Assembly (NCBI GenBank): GCA_030618495.1 | Contig: JAUXDE010000070.1 | Location: 1-9,174, forward strand | Length of the DNA: 9,174 nt | Direction: 5' to 3' | DNA from: Clostridia bacterium | Lineage (GTDB): Bacteria > UBA6262 > WVXT01 > JAUXBS01 | Part shown: one piece after another, positions 1 to 6,839 of the stretch | Layout of the letters: every line of letters starts with the position of its first letter | Numbering within the stretch: the first letter of the stretch is position 1 | Program-made: the position numbers and the translations under genes | The notes under the pieces: model-generated | Told to the model about the DNA's origin: nothing | Databases searched by the model: none | What the model saw: the letters and a program-made list of their open reading frames with translations, nothing else

Positions 1-49
1 CCCTTACCTGACATCCTGATTTTAAATTCAAACATTAAATAATATTTTA

Positions 50-78
50 TTTATTTTGATTATAAAATAATGTATAAT
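50..78 (+). promoter_or_regulatory. Possible sigma-70-type promoter for the DUF3943 gene
   Basis: A perfect TATAAT hexamer lies at 73-78, preceded by TG at 71-72. A poor -35 (TTTATT) sits at 50-55 with a 17-nt spacer. Transcription would begin near 85, giving a leader of about 25 nt before the ATG at 110. The surrounding sequence is extremely AT-rich, so such a hexamer could arise by chance. Positions 1-49 hold nothing I can name. Confidence 0.3.
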
Positions 79-109
79 AATATATATGTTACTTAATAAT
101 CATAACAAC

Positions 110-742
110 ATGATAAAAAAATCAATCATAGTGTCGGCAATCCTGCTTTTGTTTTCCTCAATTGCTTTTGCTGACGGTAAAAAGTATTCTGTTCCTGTCT
201 CCAGGAAACATACGAAGAAAGAAGTTTTCCTTGACGCGTCTTTCATGTATGGCGTGCACTGGGCAGGCTATATACTTATGTTCAAAGTAATACATGACGA
301 GAATGGTAATTTTGAAACATATAAGGAGAACTTGTTTTTTAATAATATGCGGTGGTGGGACGGTGATTCCATCCTGTGGAATTTCATAGGGCATCCCTAC
401 ACCGGGTCCCAGACTTACCTCTATTACAGGGGGCGGGGTTACAGCAAGGCGCATAGTTTCTATGGCAGCTTCCTGGCAAGTTTTCTGTTTGAAAGCACTA
501 TTGAAATACTTGACCAGTCGTTCAGTTTCAATGATGCTATAATTACCCCCGGGCTTGGGTTCCTCCTGGGTAACTATTTTGAAAAAGCAAGCCTTAAATT
601 GATAAACAGCGATAGCAGGTTCAAGAGAGCCATAGCAAGAATTATTAATCTTTCATTGAACTTTGAAAATTATGAGGGTATTGAATTTATCCCGGTCATA
701 TCCAAAGACATGAGCGGCGGTATACTGGTGTGGCGATTCTAA
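110..742 (+). CDS. Predicted exported DUF3943-like protein of unknown function
   Basis: The protein is 210 aa from the ATG at 110. I prefer this start to the in-frame ATG at 86 because it gives a compact signal peptide: MIKK, a hydrophobic core, then SIAFA before DG, with cleavage expected after residue 21. Neither start has a Shine-Dalgarno sequence. The mature part carries a block that I recognise as DUF3943-like: asparagine, then IGHPYTGSQTYLYYR, a helix-like stretch with FESTIE, and FNDAIITPGLGFLLGN (about residues 91-155). This family is found in diderm envelopes and has no established function that I know of. The chain ends in VWRF, and a terminal Phe is typical of outer-membrane beta-barrel proteins, but the rest of the protein is not obviously a barrel. 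The gene ends 30 nt before murB and could be transcribed with it. The family call is from memory of conserved motifs. Confidence 0.7.
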   Translation: MIKKSIIVSAILLLFSSIAFADGKKYSVPVSRKHTKKEVFLDASFMYGVHWAGYILMFKVIHDENGNFETYKENLFFNNMRWWDGDSILWNFIGHPYTGSQTYLYYRGRGYSKAHSFYGSFLASFLFESTIEILDQSFSFNDAIITPGLGFLLGNYFEKASLKLINSDSRFKRAIARIINLSLNFENYEGIEFIPVISKDMSGGILVWRF

Positions 743-760
743 CATTCATGTTCATGTAAC

Positions 761-764
761 GGAG
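761..764 (+). promoter_or_regulatory. Ribosome binding site that fixes the TTG start of murB
   Basis: GGAG lies 8 nt before a TTG codon at 773. An in-frame TGA at 770-772 directly precedes that TTG, so it is the first codon at which this reading frame can start. Confidence 0.75.
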
Positions 765-772
765 TTAAGTGA

Positions 773-1678
773 TTGCTTAAGGAACTAAGAAAAACAGTAA
801 AATGCCCGGTCAGGACAAACGAACCTCTTGCGGGACATACGTCTTTTCGCATCGGGGGGCCGGCCCGTTATTTTGTTAAAGCCGCGAACTCCCGTGAGCT
901 TGAAAAACTGATAAGAACAATATCGTTAAAAAGCATGGATTACTTTGTTATCGGCAGCGGCACCAACGTACTTATACCGGATGACGGTATAAAGGGTATT
1001 GTGATAAAACTCTCGGGGGAGTTTTCCCGCATTAAGATTAATAGCTCCTGCGTAGTCGCGGGTTCCGCAGTAAAAAATGCTGTTTTGCTTAAGAAAACCC
1101 TTAATAAAAGCTTAGGTGGGATTGAATTTCTCTCAGGCATCCCGGGCACATTAGGCGGCGCGGTTGCTACAAATGCGGGAACAGCAGAAGGCACTATAGG
1201 CAATGTAATTGACTGGGTTGAACTGGTTGATTCTGCAGGAAGAACAAAAATAATAGCCGGGGAAAAAATAATATTTTCTTACAGGAAAAGCGGAATACCG
1301 CTAAATGCGGTAATAACAAGGGTTGGCTTGAGACTGAGAAAATCAAAAAAATCCGCTATTCTCAGTAAGACGCGCTCAATTGCCGCAAGGAGGCGAAAGA
1401 CACAGCCCCTGGCGTCAAAAAACGCCGGTTCATTTTTCAAAAACCCCCCCGGCAGGCTTAAAGCGGGGCAGTTGATTGAAAAAGCGGGTTTAAAGGGAAC
1501 GGCAGTAGGCGGAGCGGAAGTTTCAGCAAAGCACGCCAATTTCATTATTAATAAGGGCAGTGCAACCTCAAGGGACGTGATGCTTCTCGCAAAACTTATC
1601 AGGGGCAGGGTAAAAAAGTTGTATGGGGTGAAACTTGAACCTGAAGTCAGGTTCCCGGGGAAAAGGAGAATTAATTGA
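773..1678 (+). CDS. murB: UDP-N-acetylenolpyruvoylglucosamine reductase (MurB)
   Basis: MurB is a cytoplasmic FAD enzyme that uses NADPH to reduce UDP-GlcNAc-enolpyruvate to UDP-N-acetylmuramate, the second committed step of peptidoglycan precursor synthesis. The 301-aa length is normal. The N-terminal FAD-binding region shows HTSFRIGGPA (22-31) and GSGTNVLIPDDG (61-72). The mid part has GIEFLSGIPGTLGGAVATNAG (116-136). The expected catalytic residues are present: Arg171 in SYRKS, Ser220 in NAGSFFKNP, and Glu291 in LEPEVRF (equivalent to E. coli Arg159, Ser229 and Glu325). The SYRKS element with the short form suggests a type II MurB. Translation starts at TTG, forced by the adjacent upstream in-frame stop and supported by GGAG. 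The gene overlaps ddl by 4 nt. murC, a frequent upstream partner, is not in the window. Confidence 0.97.
   Translation: MLKELRKTVKCPVRTNEPLAGHTSFRIGGPARYFVKAANSRELEKLIRTISLKSMDYFVIGSGTNVLIPDDGIKGIVIKLSGEFSRIKINSSCVVAGSAVKNAVLLKKTLNKSLGGIEFLSGIPGTLGGAVATNAGTAEGTIGNVIDWVELVDSAGRTKIIAGEKIIFSYRKSGIPLNAVITRVGLRLRKSKKSAILSKTRSIAARRRKTQPLASKNAGSFFKNPPGRLKAGQLIEKAGLKGTAVGGAEVSAKHANFIINKGSATSRDVMLLAKLIRGRVKKLYGVKLEPEVRFPGKRRIN
1664..1678 (+). promoter_or_regulatory. Ribosome binding site and TTGA stop/start overlap of murB and ddl
   Basis: AGGAG at 1664-1668 lies 6 nt before the TTG at 1675. That codon shares TTGA (1675-1678) with the murB stop. An in-frame TAA at 1672-1674 rules out any earlier ddl start. 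The arrangement suggests that ddl translation is coupled to termination on murB. Confidence 0.8.
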
Positions 1679-2637
1679 AAAGGAAGAATAAAACAACAAT
1701 CCCAAAAATACTTAAAGGAAAATCAATTGGGGTGCTCTGCGGAGGGACTTCCCGGGAAAGAAGCATATCCCTGAAAACAGGCAATGCCATATACAAAGCA
1801 ATAAAATCACTGGGACTTAAGGTCGCCAAAATTGACGTTAAGAAAAATGTAACGAGAAAATTATCGCGCAGCAATCTGGATTTGGCGTTTATTGCCCTTC
1901 ACGGTGAACACGGCGAAGACGGGGTCATGCAGGGAATGCTGGAATTGGCGGGTATCCCGTACACCGGCTCCGGAGTACTTTCAAGCGCTCTGGCAATGAA
2001 TAAAATATTTACAAAGAAAATACTTTCCTACCATAAAATATCCATTCCCGATTACGAAATAATGGACAAATCAATCAATAAGTTCACTTTAAAAAAACTG
2101 AAGCTTCCCGTTGTAGTTAAACCCTCGAAGCAGGGCTCTTCAATAGGAGTGGCAATCGCAAGGAACCGCGCGGAGCTTAAGCATGCGATAAGCGGCGCTT
2201 TTAAGTTGAGTAATGAAATTATAATAGAAAAATACATTGAGGGGAGGGAGCTTAGCGTAGGGGTGCTTGATGGAAAGCCCTTGCCTGTAGTTGAGATCAT
2301 TCCTTCCGGAACAAGGGAGTTCTACGACCTGAAGGCAAAGTATGAAACGGGCGGTTCAATACATATCATACCGGCAGGGATTTCAAGTGGCCAGTACAGC
2401 AAGTCGCAGGAGCTGGCTCTTTCAGCTCATAACATTCTTGGCTGCAGGGGCGTAACCCGAACAGACATGATACTTACCGGGTCAGGTAAACTATGGGTGC
2501 TTGAGCTTAACACTATACCGGGAATGACCATGACAAGCCTTGTGCCGGAAGCAGCGGAGGCTGCGGGCATATCATTCCAGCAGCTTGTAATTAAAATTCT
2601 TGTATCAGCATTAAAAAGTGAAAACACGAAAAATTAA
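1675..2637 (+). CDS. ddl: D-alanine--D-alanine ligase
   Basis: Ddl joins two D-alanines with ATP in the cytoplasm. The dipeptide is then added by MurF to the precursor stem peptide. The 320-aa length is typical of an ATP-grasp Ddl. Visible motifs are CGGTSRERSISL (22-33, with the conserved Glu29), HGEHGEDG (76-83), the ATP-grasp lysine region VVVKPSKQGSSIGVA (146-160), FYDLKAKYETGG (216-227), IIPAG (231-235), and the metal-binding set Asp264, Glu277 and Asn279 in TRTDM and LELNTIPGMT. Tyr223 in the AKY motif is the residue found in D-Ala-D-Ala ligases, where vancomycin-resistant D-Ala-D-Lac makers of the Leuconostoc type have Phe. I therefore infer an ordinary D-Ala-D-Ala terminus. The start is TTG, and the 3' end overlaps ftsQ by 20 bp. 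Confidence 0.97.
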   Translation: MKRKNKTTIPKILKGKSIGVLCGGTSRERSISLKTGNAIYKAIKSLGLKVAKIDVKKNVTRKLSRSNLDLAFIALHGEHGEDGVMQGMLELAGIPYTGSGVLSSALAMNKIFTKKILSYHKISIPDYEIMDKSINKFTLKKLKLPVVVKPSKQGSSIGVAIARNRAELKHAISGAFKLSNEIIIEKYIEGRELSVGVLDGKPLPVVEIIPSGTREFYDLKAKYETGGSIHIIPAGISSGQYSKSQELALSAHNILGCRGVTRTDMILTGSGKLWVLELNTIPGMTMTSLVPEAAEAAGISFQQLVIKILVSALKSENTKN

Positions 2638-3361
2638 TAGTTTTATTTTAATTTTAAAAAGATTATTAAATCTAACTAAGGTAATCGTAGTTTTTTCTAT
2701 TTGTATTTTACTTGTTTACGTTTTTTGGGAATACCTTACGCAATCTGATACCTTTAAGATTAAGAATATAGAGGTTAAAGGAATCAGCGCGCTTAAAAGA
2801 GAAGATGTTATTTCCTTGTCAGGACTTAAGATAAACGGAAACATATTTTCAACCAATTTAAAAAATACTAAAAAATGCTTGAAAATCATCAGGCAAATTG
2901 ATACCATTGAAATTATAAAGAAATACCCTGACACCATTTCAATAAAAATAAGCGAAAGGGCTCCGGTTGCGCTGATAGAAACCGGCAAAAAACAAAAAGA
3001 AATTGAACTGATTGATATAAATGGTTTCATTTTTCCCGGAAAAGCCGAGGGAATTCCAAAAATAATCAAGACAACTGACGAAGACACTCTGAAATTAATA
3101 GTGAAATTTATATTGAATTTAAGTGAAACTGACAATGAATTCTATGATAACCTTTCCACTTTGAGTGGTGAAAACCCGAAAGACATAAGGTTTAATGCAT
3201 ATAACATTGACATACGCTGGGGCGTGCCGGGCGATGACATGAAGCATAAGCTTAAAGACCTAAAGAGAGTCATTAAAGACATAGAAGAAAAACAAAAGGA
3301 ATGTACTTTTATCGATATAAGATTCTGGCAGAAAGATAAAAGAGACATCCTGGTAAAATAA
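2618..3361 (+). CDS. ftsQ: Cell division protein FtsQ (DivIB/FtsQ family)
   Basis: FtsQ is a bitopic inner-membrane protein that, with FtsB and FtsL, links the cytoplasmic FtsZ ring to periplasmic septal peptidoglycan synthesis. The 247-aa protein has a short basic cytoplasmic tail, one membrane segment (about 22-39), a POTRA domain (about 46-115, from FKIKNIEVKG through YPDTISIKISERAPVA) and a C-terminal FtsQ domain including ELIDINGFIFP. Sequence conservation is low, as is usual for this family, and its place between ddl and ftsA supports the call. The GTG at 2618 is the only plausible start: an in-frame TAA lies at 2612-2614 and no other start codon precedes the membrane helix. No Shine-Dalgarno sequence precedes it, so translation probably depends on coupling through the 20-bp overlap with ddl. 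The gene is noticeably more AT-rich than its neighbours, especially in the first 150 bases. Confidence 0.93.
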   Translation: MKTRKINSFILILKRLLNLTKVIVVFSICILLVYVFWEYLTQSDTFKIKNIEVKGISALKREDVISLSGLKINGNIFSTNLKNTKKCLKIIRQIDTIEIIKKYPDTISIKISERAPVALIETGKKQKEIELIDINGFIFPGKAEGIPKIIKTTDEDTLKLIVKFILNLSETDNEFYDNLSTLSGENPKDIRFNAYNIDIRWGVPGDDMKHKLKDLKRVIKDIEEKQKECTFIDIRFWQKDKRDILVK

Positions 3362-3410
3362 GCATCACCGTCAGAAGAGATTAAAGAGCTAAGAAGAAAC
3401 GGGAGTTAAA

Positions 3411-4631
3411 ATGAGAGGAAACTATTTTACGGGACTGGATATTGGTTCCAGTAACATCTATACTGCTGTCGGCAGGATGAACGATAAATCCCAGGTGGAA
3501 ATAATCGGTACAAGCTGTGTTCCGTCCGCGGGGCTGAAAGAGGGCATGGTCGTTAGTATTGAAGACACTATCATATCCATCAGCAAAGCGCTCAGGGAAG
3601 CTGAGGCGTCAGCAGATAATGCTATAAAGGAAGTCTGTGTCGGCATAAAGGGCCAGCATGTGGAAAGTTTTACCCATGAAAGCCCCATCATGATTTCCCG
3701 CTCGGATAAGGAAATACACGCTGAAGACATAACCCGGGTAATGGATAATGCAAGGGCAGTACGCATACCTCCTGAAAATGAAATTATTCATATAATCCCG
3801 CAGGGATATACGGTTGACACACAGCGGGGAGTTGAAAACCCCATAGGCATGGAAGGTACCCACCTGATAGCCAATGTCCAGGTGATATACGGTATATCAA
3901 CCGCAATAAACAACGTTGTAAAATGCATCAACAGGTCAGGGGTGGGATACTCAAGAATAGTTCTGGGTATACTTGCCGCTTCGGATGTCGTTATAACAAA
4001 GGAGGAAAAGGACCTCGGTTGTATCCTTGTTGATATAGGCGGTCAAACTATTAATCTCGCAGTCTTTTACGATGGGTACCTGCAGTTCATCAAGCAACTG
4101 CCGATAGGCGGAGACATGATAACACGCGACATAGCGCGCGTAAAACGCGTATTACCTAAAGAAGCTAAAAGAATAAAGGAAGCGTTTGGCAACGCCGAGG
4201 CAAGCATGGTGGTTGAAGATCAGGTTATAACAGCCCTGGGCATGGACAATGTATCACAAATAAAAATATCCGAGAAGAACCTTTCGGAAATCATTGAGTC
4301 CAGGATAAGAGAAATTCTGGGTTATATAAAAGACGAGATAAGAAACACCGATTATGAGAACCTCGTTTCTTCTTCCGGAGCAATACTCATAGGCGGCTGC
4401 TCCATGCTAAACGGAATAAGAGACATCGCCGAGGGCATTCTTGAAATGCCAGTTCACCTTGGCAATCCCCACAACGTTACCGGCGTAAACAATGTCATGG
4501 AAAGCCCTTTATACGCCACGGCAATCGGTCTCGTAAAAAAAGCCGGTGAAGGTAAGGATGCTGTAATCTTACCCGGCAAACGCAAAGATGTTTTTGGCAG
4601 GTTAAAAACGTGGTTTGACAAGGCATTCTAA
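3411..4631 (+). CDS. ftsA: Cell division protein FtsA
   Basis: FtsA is an actin-like ATPase that binds the FtsZ C-terminal peptide and ties FtsZ filaments to the inner face of the membrane. The 406-aa chain has the phosphate-1 motif TGLDIGSSNIYTAVG (7-21), the FtsA-specific 1C region with VGIKGQHVES (77-86) and DITRVMDNAR (106-115), the phosphate-2 motif LVDIGGQTINLAVF (206-219) followed by LPIGGDMITRDIA (230-242), and the adenosine motif AILIGGCSMLNGI (324-336). The last residues, FGRLKTWFDKAF, form the conserved amphipathic membrane-targeting helix. The linker before that helix is short, roughly 15-18 residues after the core. GGGAG at 3401-3405 precedes the ATG with 5 nt spacing. The 49-nt gap after ftsQ shows no clear promoter. 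Confidence 0.98.
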   Translation: MRGNYFTGLDIGSSNIYTAVGRMNDKSQVEIIGTSCVPSAGLKEGMVVSIEDTIISISKALREAEASADNAIKEVCVGIKGQHVESFTHESPIMISRSDKEIHAEDITRVMDNARAVRIPPENEIIHIIPQGYTVDTQRGVENPIGMEGTHLIANVQVIYGISTAINNVVKCINRSGVGYSRIVLGILAASDVVITKEEKDLGCILVDIGGQTINLAVFYDGYLQFIKQLPIGGDMITRDIARVKRVLPKEAKRIKEAFGNAEASMVVEDQVITALGMDNVSQIKISEKNLSEIIESRIREILGYIKDEIRNTDYENLVSSSGAILIGGCSMLNGIRDIAEGILEMPVHLGNPHNVTGVNNVMESPLYATAIGLVKKAGEGKDAVILPGKRKDVFGRLKTWFDKAF

Positions 4632-4652
4632 TGTTCTAAAGGAGCAAGGCAT

Positions 4653-5741
4653 ATGGTATTAAAATTTGTCGCTGAAGAGCCCGCTACGTTATCAGCAAAA
4701 ATAAAGGTTATAGGCATAGGCGGCGGTGGCGGTAACGCCGTTAACAGGATGATAGAATACGGTATCGGTAACGTGTCGTTCATTACCGCTAATACCGACG
4801 CCCAGGCCTTGAAAAACTCTGTTGCGGGACTAAAGCTCCAGATAGGAACCAACCTGACCAAGGGGCTGGGAGTCGGAGGAAACCCTGAAATCGGCAAGAA
4901 GGCCATTGAGGAGAACGCCCAGGCAGTAGAGGACGCTCTTCGTGGCGCTGAGATGGTATTCGTTACGGCGGGAATGGGAGGAGGCACGGGAACCGGCGGG
5001 GCTCCGGTAATTGCCGAAATTGCAAAAAAATCGGGAGCTTTAACCGTAGGGGTGGTAACAAGGCCCTTTAATTTTGAAGGCCCGGTCCGCTCCAGCCAGG
5101 CAGAGAAAGGCATCCAGGAATTAAGAGAAAAGGTTGACACTCTAATCGTTATACCAAACCAGAAACTCTTTGATGTTATTGACAAAAATACTCTTGCGCT
5201 TGATGCGTTCAAGATAGCCGATGACATACTGCGACAGGGGGTTCAGAGCATAGCGGATATAGTAACAACTCCAGGATTAATCAACGTTGATTTCGCCGAT
5301 GTAAAATCAATCATGACCAATGCCGGCGAAGCCATGATGGGCATGGGTACGGGAAAGGGCGAAGGCAGGGCAATAATAGCCGCTGAAAAGGCGATAGAAA
5401 GCCCGCTTCTTGACGATATATCCATTTCGGGAGCCAAAGGCCTGCTCGTAAACATTTCAGGCAATACCGGTACTACGCTTTTTGAAATTGACCACGCAAT
5501 GCAGATAATCAACAAGTCCATAAGCCCCAATGCAAACATATTTTTTGGCCAGGTTTTTGACACCAACCTGGAAGACGAAGTAAGGATAACCGTTATTGCA
5601 ACGGGATTTCCTCATCTTGGGGAAAAAACCAGGGGCAGGTCCCCGTATGGCAGAAATAATGAAAAAGATGGTCATGAGCACCAGGGCAGAAGCAGGAATG
5701 TTGAAATCCCGGCCTATCTACGGGAACATAAAAAAGGATAA
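4653..5741 (+). CDS. ftsZ: Cell division protein FtsZ
   Basis: FtsZ is the tubulin-like GTPase that polymerises into the Z-ring at the division site. The 362-aa protein shows the nucleotide-binding start [15 protein letters not shown] (19-33), NTDAQAL (47-53), the tubulin signature [14 protein letters not shown] (109-122), TRPFNFEG (136-143), and the T7 catalytic loop [11 protein letters not shown] (211-221), which completes the GTPase site of the neighbouring subunit. A short polar linker (about 320-348, rich in Gly, Arg, Asn, Glu and His) leads to the conserved C-terminal peptide [11 protein letters not shown], the docking site for FtsA and other partners. AAAGGAG at 4638-4644 is a near-perfect ribosome binding site 8 nt before the ATG, fitting high expression. 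Only 6 nt separate it from the pilT-family gene. Confidence 0.99.
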   Translation: MVLKFVAEEPATLSAKIKVIGIGGGGGNAVNRMIEYGIGNVSFITANTDAQALKNSVAGLKLQIGTNLTKGLGVGGNPEIGKKAIEENAQAVEDALRGAEMVFVTAGMGGGTGTGGAPVIAEIAKKSGALTVGVVTRPFNFEGPVRSSQAEKGIQELREKVDTLIVIPNQKLFDVIDKNTLALDAFKIADDILRQGVQSIADIVTTPGLINVDFADVKSIMTNAGEAMMGMGTGKGEGRAIIAAEKAIESPLLDDISISGAKGLLVNISGNTGTTLFEIDHAMQIINKSISPNANIFFGQVFDTNLEDEVRITVIATGFPHLGEKTRGRSPYGRNNEKDGHEHQGRSRNVEIPAYLREHKKG

Positions 5742-5747
5742 CATAAA

Positions 5748-6839
5748 ATGGAAATAAACGAACTTTTAAAACTGATGATTGAAAAAAAGTCATCCGACCT
5801 TCACCTCAGCCCTGGGACTGCCCCGATACTAAGAATTGACGGCAACCTCGTTGCCGCCACAAACGATGTTCTAACCGATGACGACATAAACGGGTGTGTG
5901 ATGACAATGATGAATGAAAGGCAGAGGGAAGTATTCTTTAAGGAACACGAATATGATTTCTCATATGAAAAAACCGGAATCGGGCGTTTCCGCGTCAACA
6001 TATTCCTTCAAAGAAACAAGGTAAGAATAGTGATGAGGTCGGTTAACAGCGACATATTAAAATTCAGCCAACTGGGGCTTCCCCCCGTCATGAAGAAGAT
6101 ATCCGAAAACCAGCGCGGCCTTGTACTTGTTACCGGCACGACCGGCTCAGGCAAATCAACGACGCTTGCGGCAATGATAAACCATATAAACTCCACCAGG
6201 TCCGCTCATATCATAACGGTAGAAGACCCCATTGAGTTCATTTTTCAAGACAAGAAAAGCATAGTAAGCCAGAGAGAAATAGGGTTTGACACCGCAACTT
6301 ACGCTACCGCCTTAAGGCAAATAGTTAGGCAGGACCCTGACGTTATCCTGATAGGGGAAATGAGGGACCCTGACACCACGAGCGCGGCTATAACGGCTGC
6401 GCAGACAGGCCACCTGGTCTTCTCAACCCTCCACACGATTGATGCCATACAGACGGTGTCCCGTATAATAGACATGTACCCGCCGCACCAGCAGGCCCAG
6501 GTGCGATTCCAGCTTGCCGACTGTATCCAGGCGATAGTATCACAGAGGCTGCTACCTGACGCAAGCGGTAAGGGCAGGGCCGTCGCTGTTGAAATACTTG
6601 TAGCCACGTCCCTTATCAAGAAGTACATCATGGATAACGATTTTTCCGATGTCAGGAAAACCATGGAAGAGAAAGGCGCGTTTTACGGCATGCAGACCTT
6701 CAACCAGGCGCTTGAAAAGCTGGTAATTGAAGGCAAAATAAAAATTGAGGACGCGCTGACTGCCGCTTCCAACCCGGAAGAACTTCAAATGCGAATTAAG
6801 GGCATAAAATCAAGCACGGATGACGTCCAGTTTGAATGA
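5748..6839 (+). CDS. pilT: Type IV pilus retraction ATPase, PilT/PilU family
   Basis: PilT-family proteins are hexameric cytoplasmic ATPases of the secretion superfamily that drive pilus disassembly and retraction for twitching motility, adhesion or DNA uptake. The 363-aa length is right. The N-terminal domain has SSDLHLSPGTAPILRIDG (15-32) and IGRFRVNIFLQR (78-89). The C-terminal domain has Walker A GTTGSGKST (130-138), the Asp box TVEDPIEF (157-164), the Walker B region DPDVILIGEMRD (196-207, catalytic Glu204) and the His box TGHLVFSTLHT (220-230). The classical PilT AIRNLIRE motif is replaced by SLIKKYIMDND (288-298). The tail GMQTFNQALEKLVIEGKI (314-331) followed by ALTAA and EELQMRIK looks closer to PilU, so PilU is the main alternative. 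AAGGA at 5734-5738 sits inside the end of ftsZ, 9 nt before the ATG, implying co-transcription. No other pilus genes are in the window. Confidence 0.95.
   Translation: MEINELLKLMIEKKSSDLHLSPGTAPILRIDGNLVAATNDVLTDDDINGCVMTMMNERQREVFFKEHEYDFSYEKTGIGRFRVNIFLQRNKVRIVMRSVNSDILKFSQLGLPPVMKKISENQRGLVLVTGTTGSGKSTTLAAMINHINSTRSAHIITVEDPIEFIFQDKKSIVSQREIGFDTATYATALRQIVRQDPDVILIGEMRDPDTTSAAITAAQTGHLVFSTLHTIDAIQTVSRIIDMYPPHQQAQVRFQLADCIQAIVSQRLLPDASGKGRAVAVEILVATSLIKKYIMDNDFSDVRKTMEEKGAFYGMQTFNQALEKLVIEGKIKIEDALTAASNPEELQMRIKGIKSSTDDVQFE

Noticed and set aside
1-14. Possible start of a divergent minus-strand gene (ATG at 14-12 reading MSGK)
   Set aside because: Only a few codons are visible, AGG lies too close to the ATG to be a proper ribosome binding site, and nothing identifies a product.
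1006-1025. Perfect 7-bp inverted repeat AAAACTC / GAGTTTT with a 6-nt loop, resembling a small terminator
   Set aside because: It lies in the middle of intact murB and is fully explained by conserved coding sequence. The stem is short and no T-run beyond the stem follows.
4126-4152. CGCGT-AAA-ACGCG short palindrome in ftsA
   Set aside because: It is a five-base stem within conserved coding sequence, with no second copy seen. It is most likely chance.
4615-4620. Perfect TTGACA -35 hexamer just before ftsZ
   Set aside because: No -10-like hexamer lies at 16-18 nt spacing, where the sequence is the AAAGGAG ribosome binding site. The hexamer is part of the conserved end of ftsA (WFDKAF).
4628-5227. 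199-codon minus-strand frame opposite ftsZ
   Set aside because: It is antisense to a clearly functional ftsZ, and its proline- and alanine-rich translation is what the complement of glycine-rich FtsZ codons would give.
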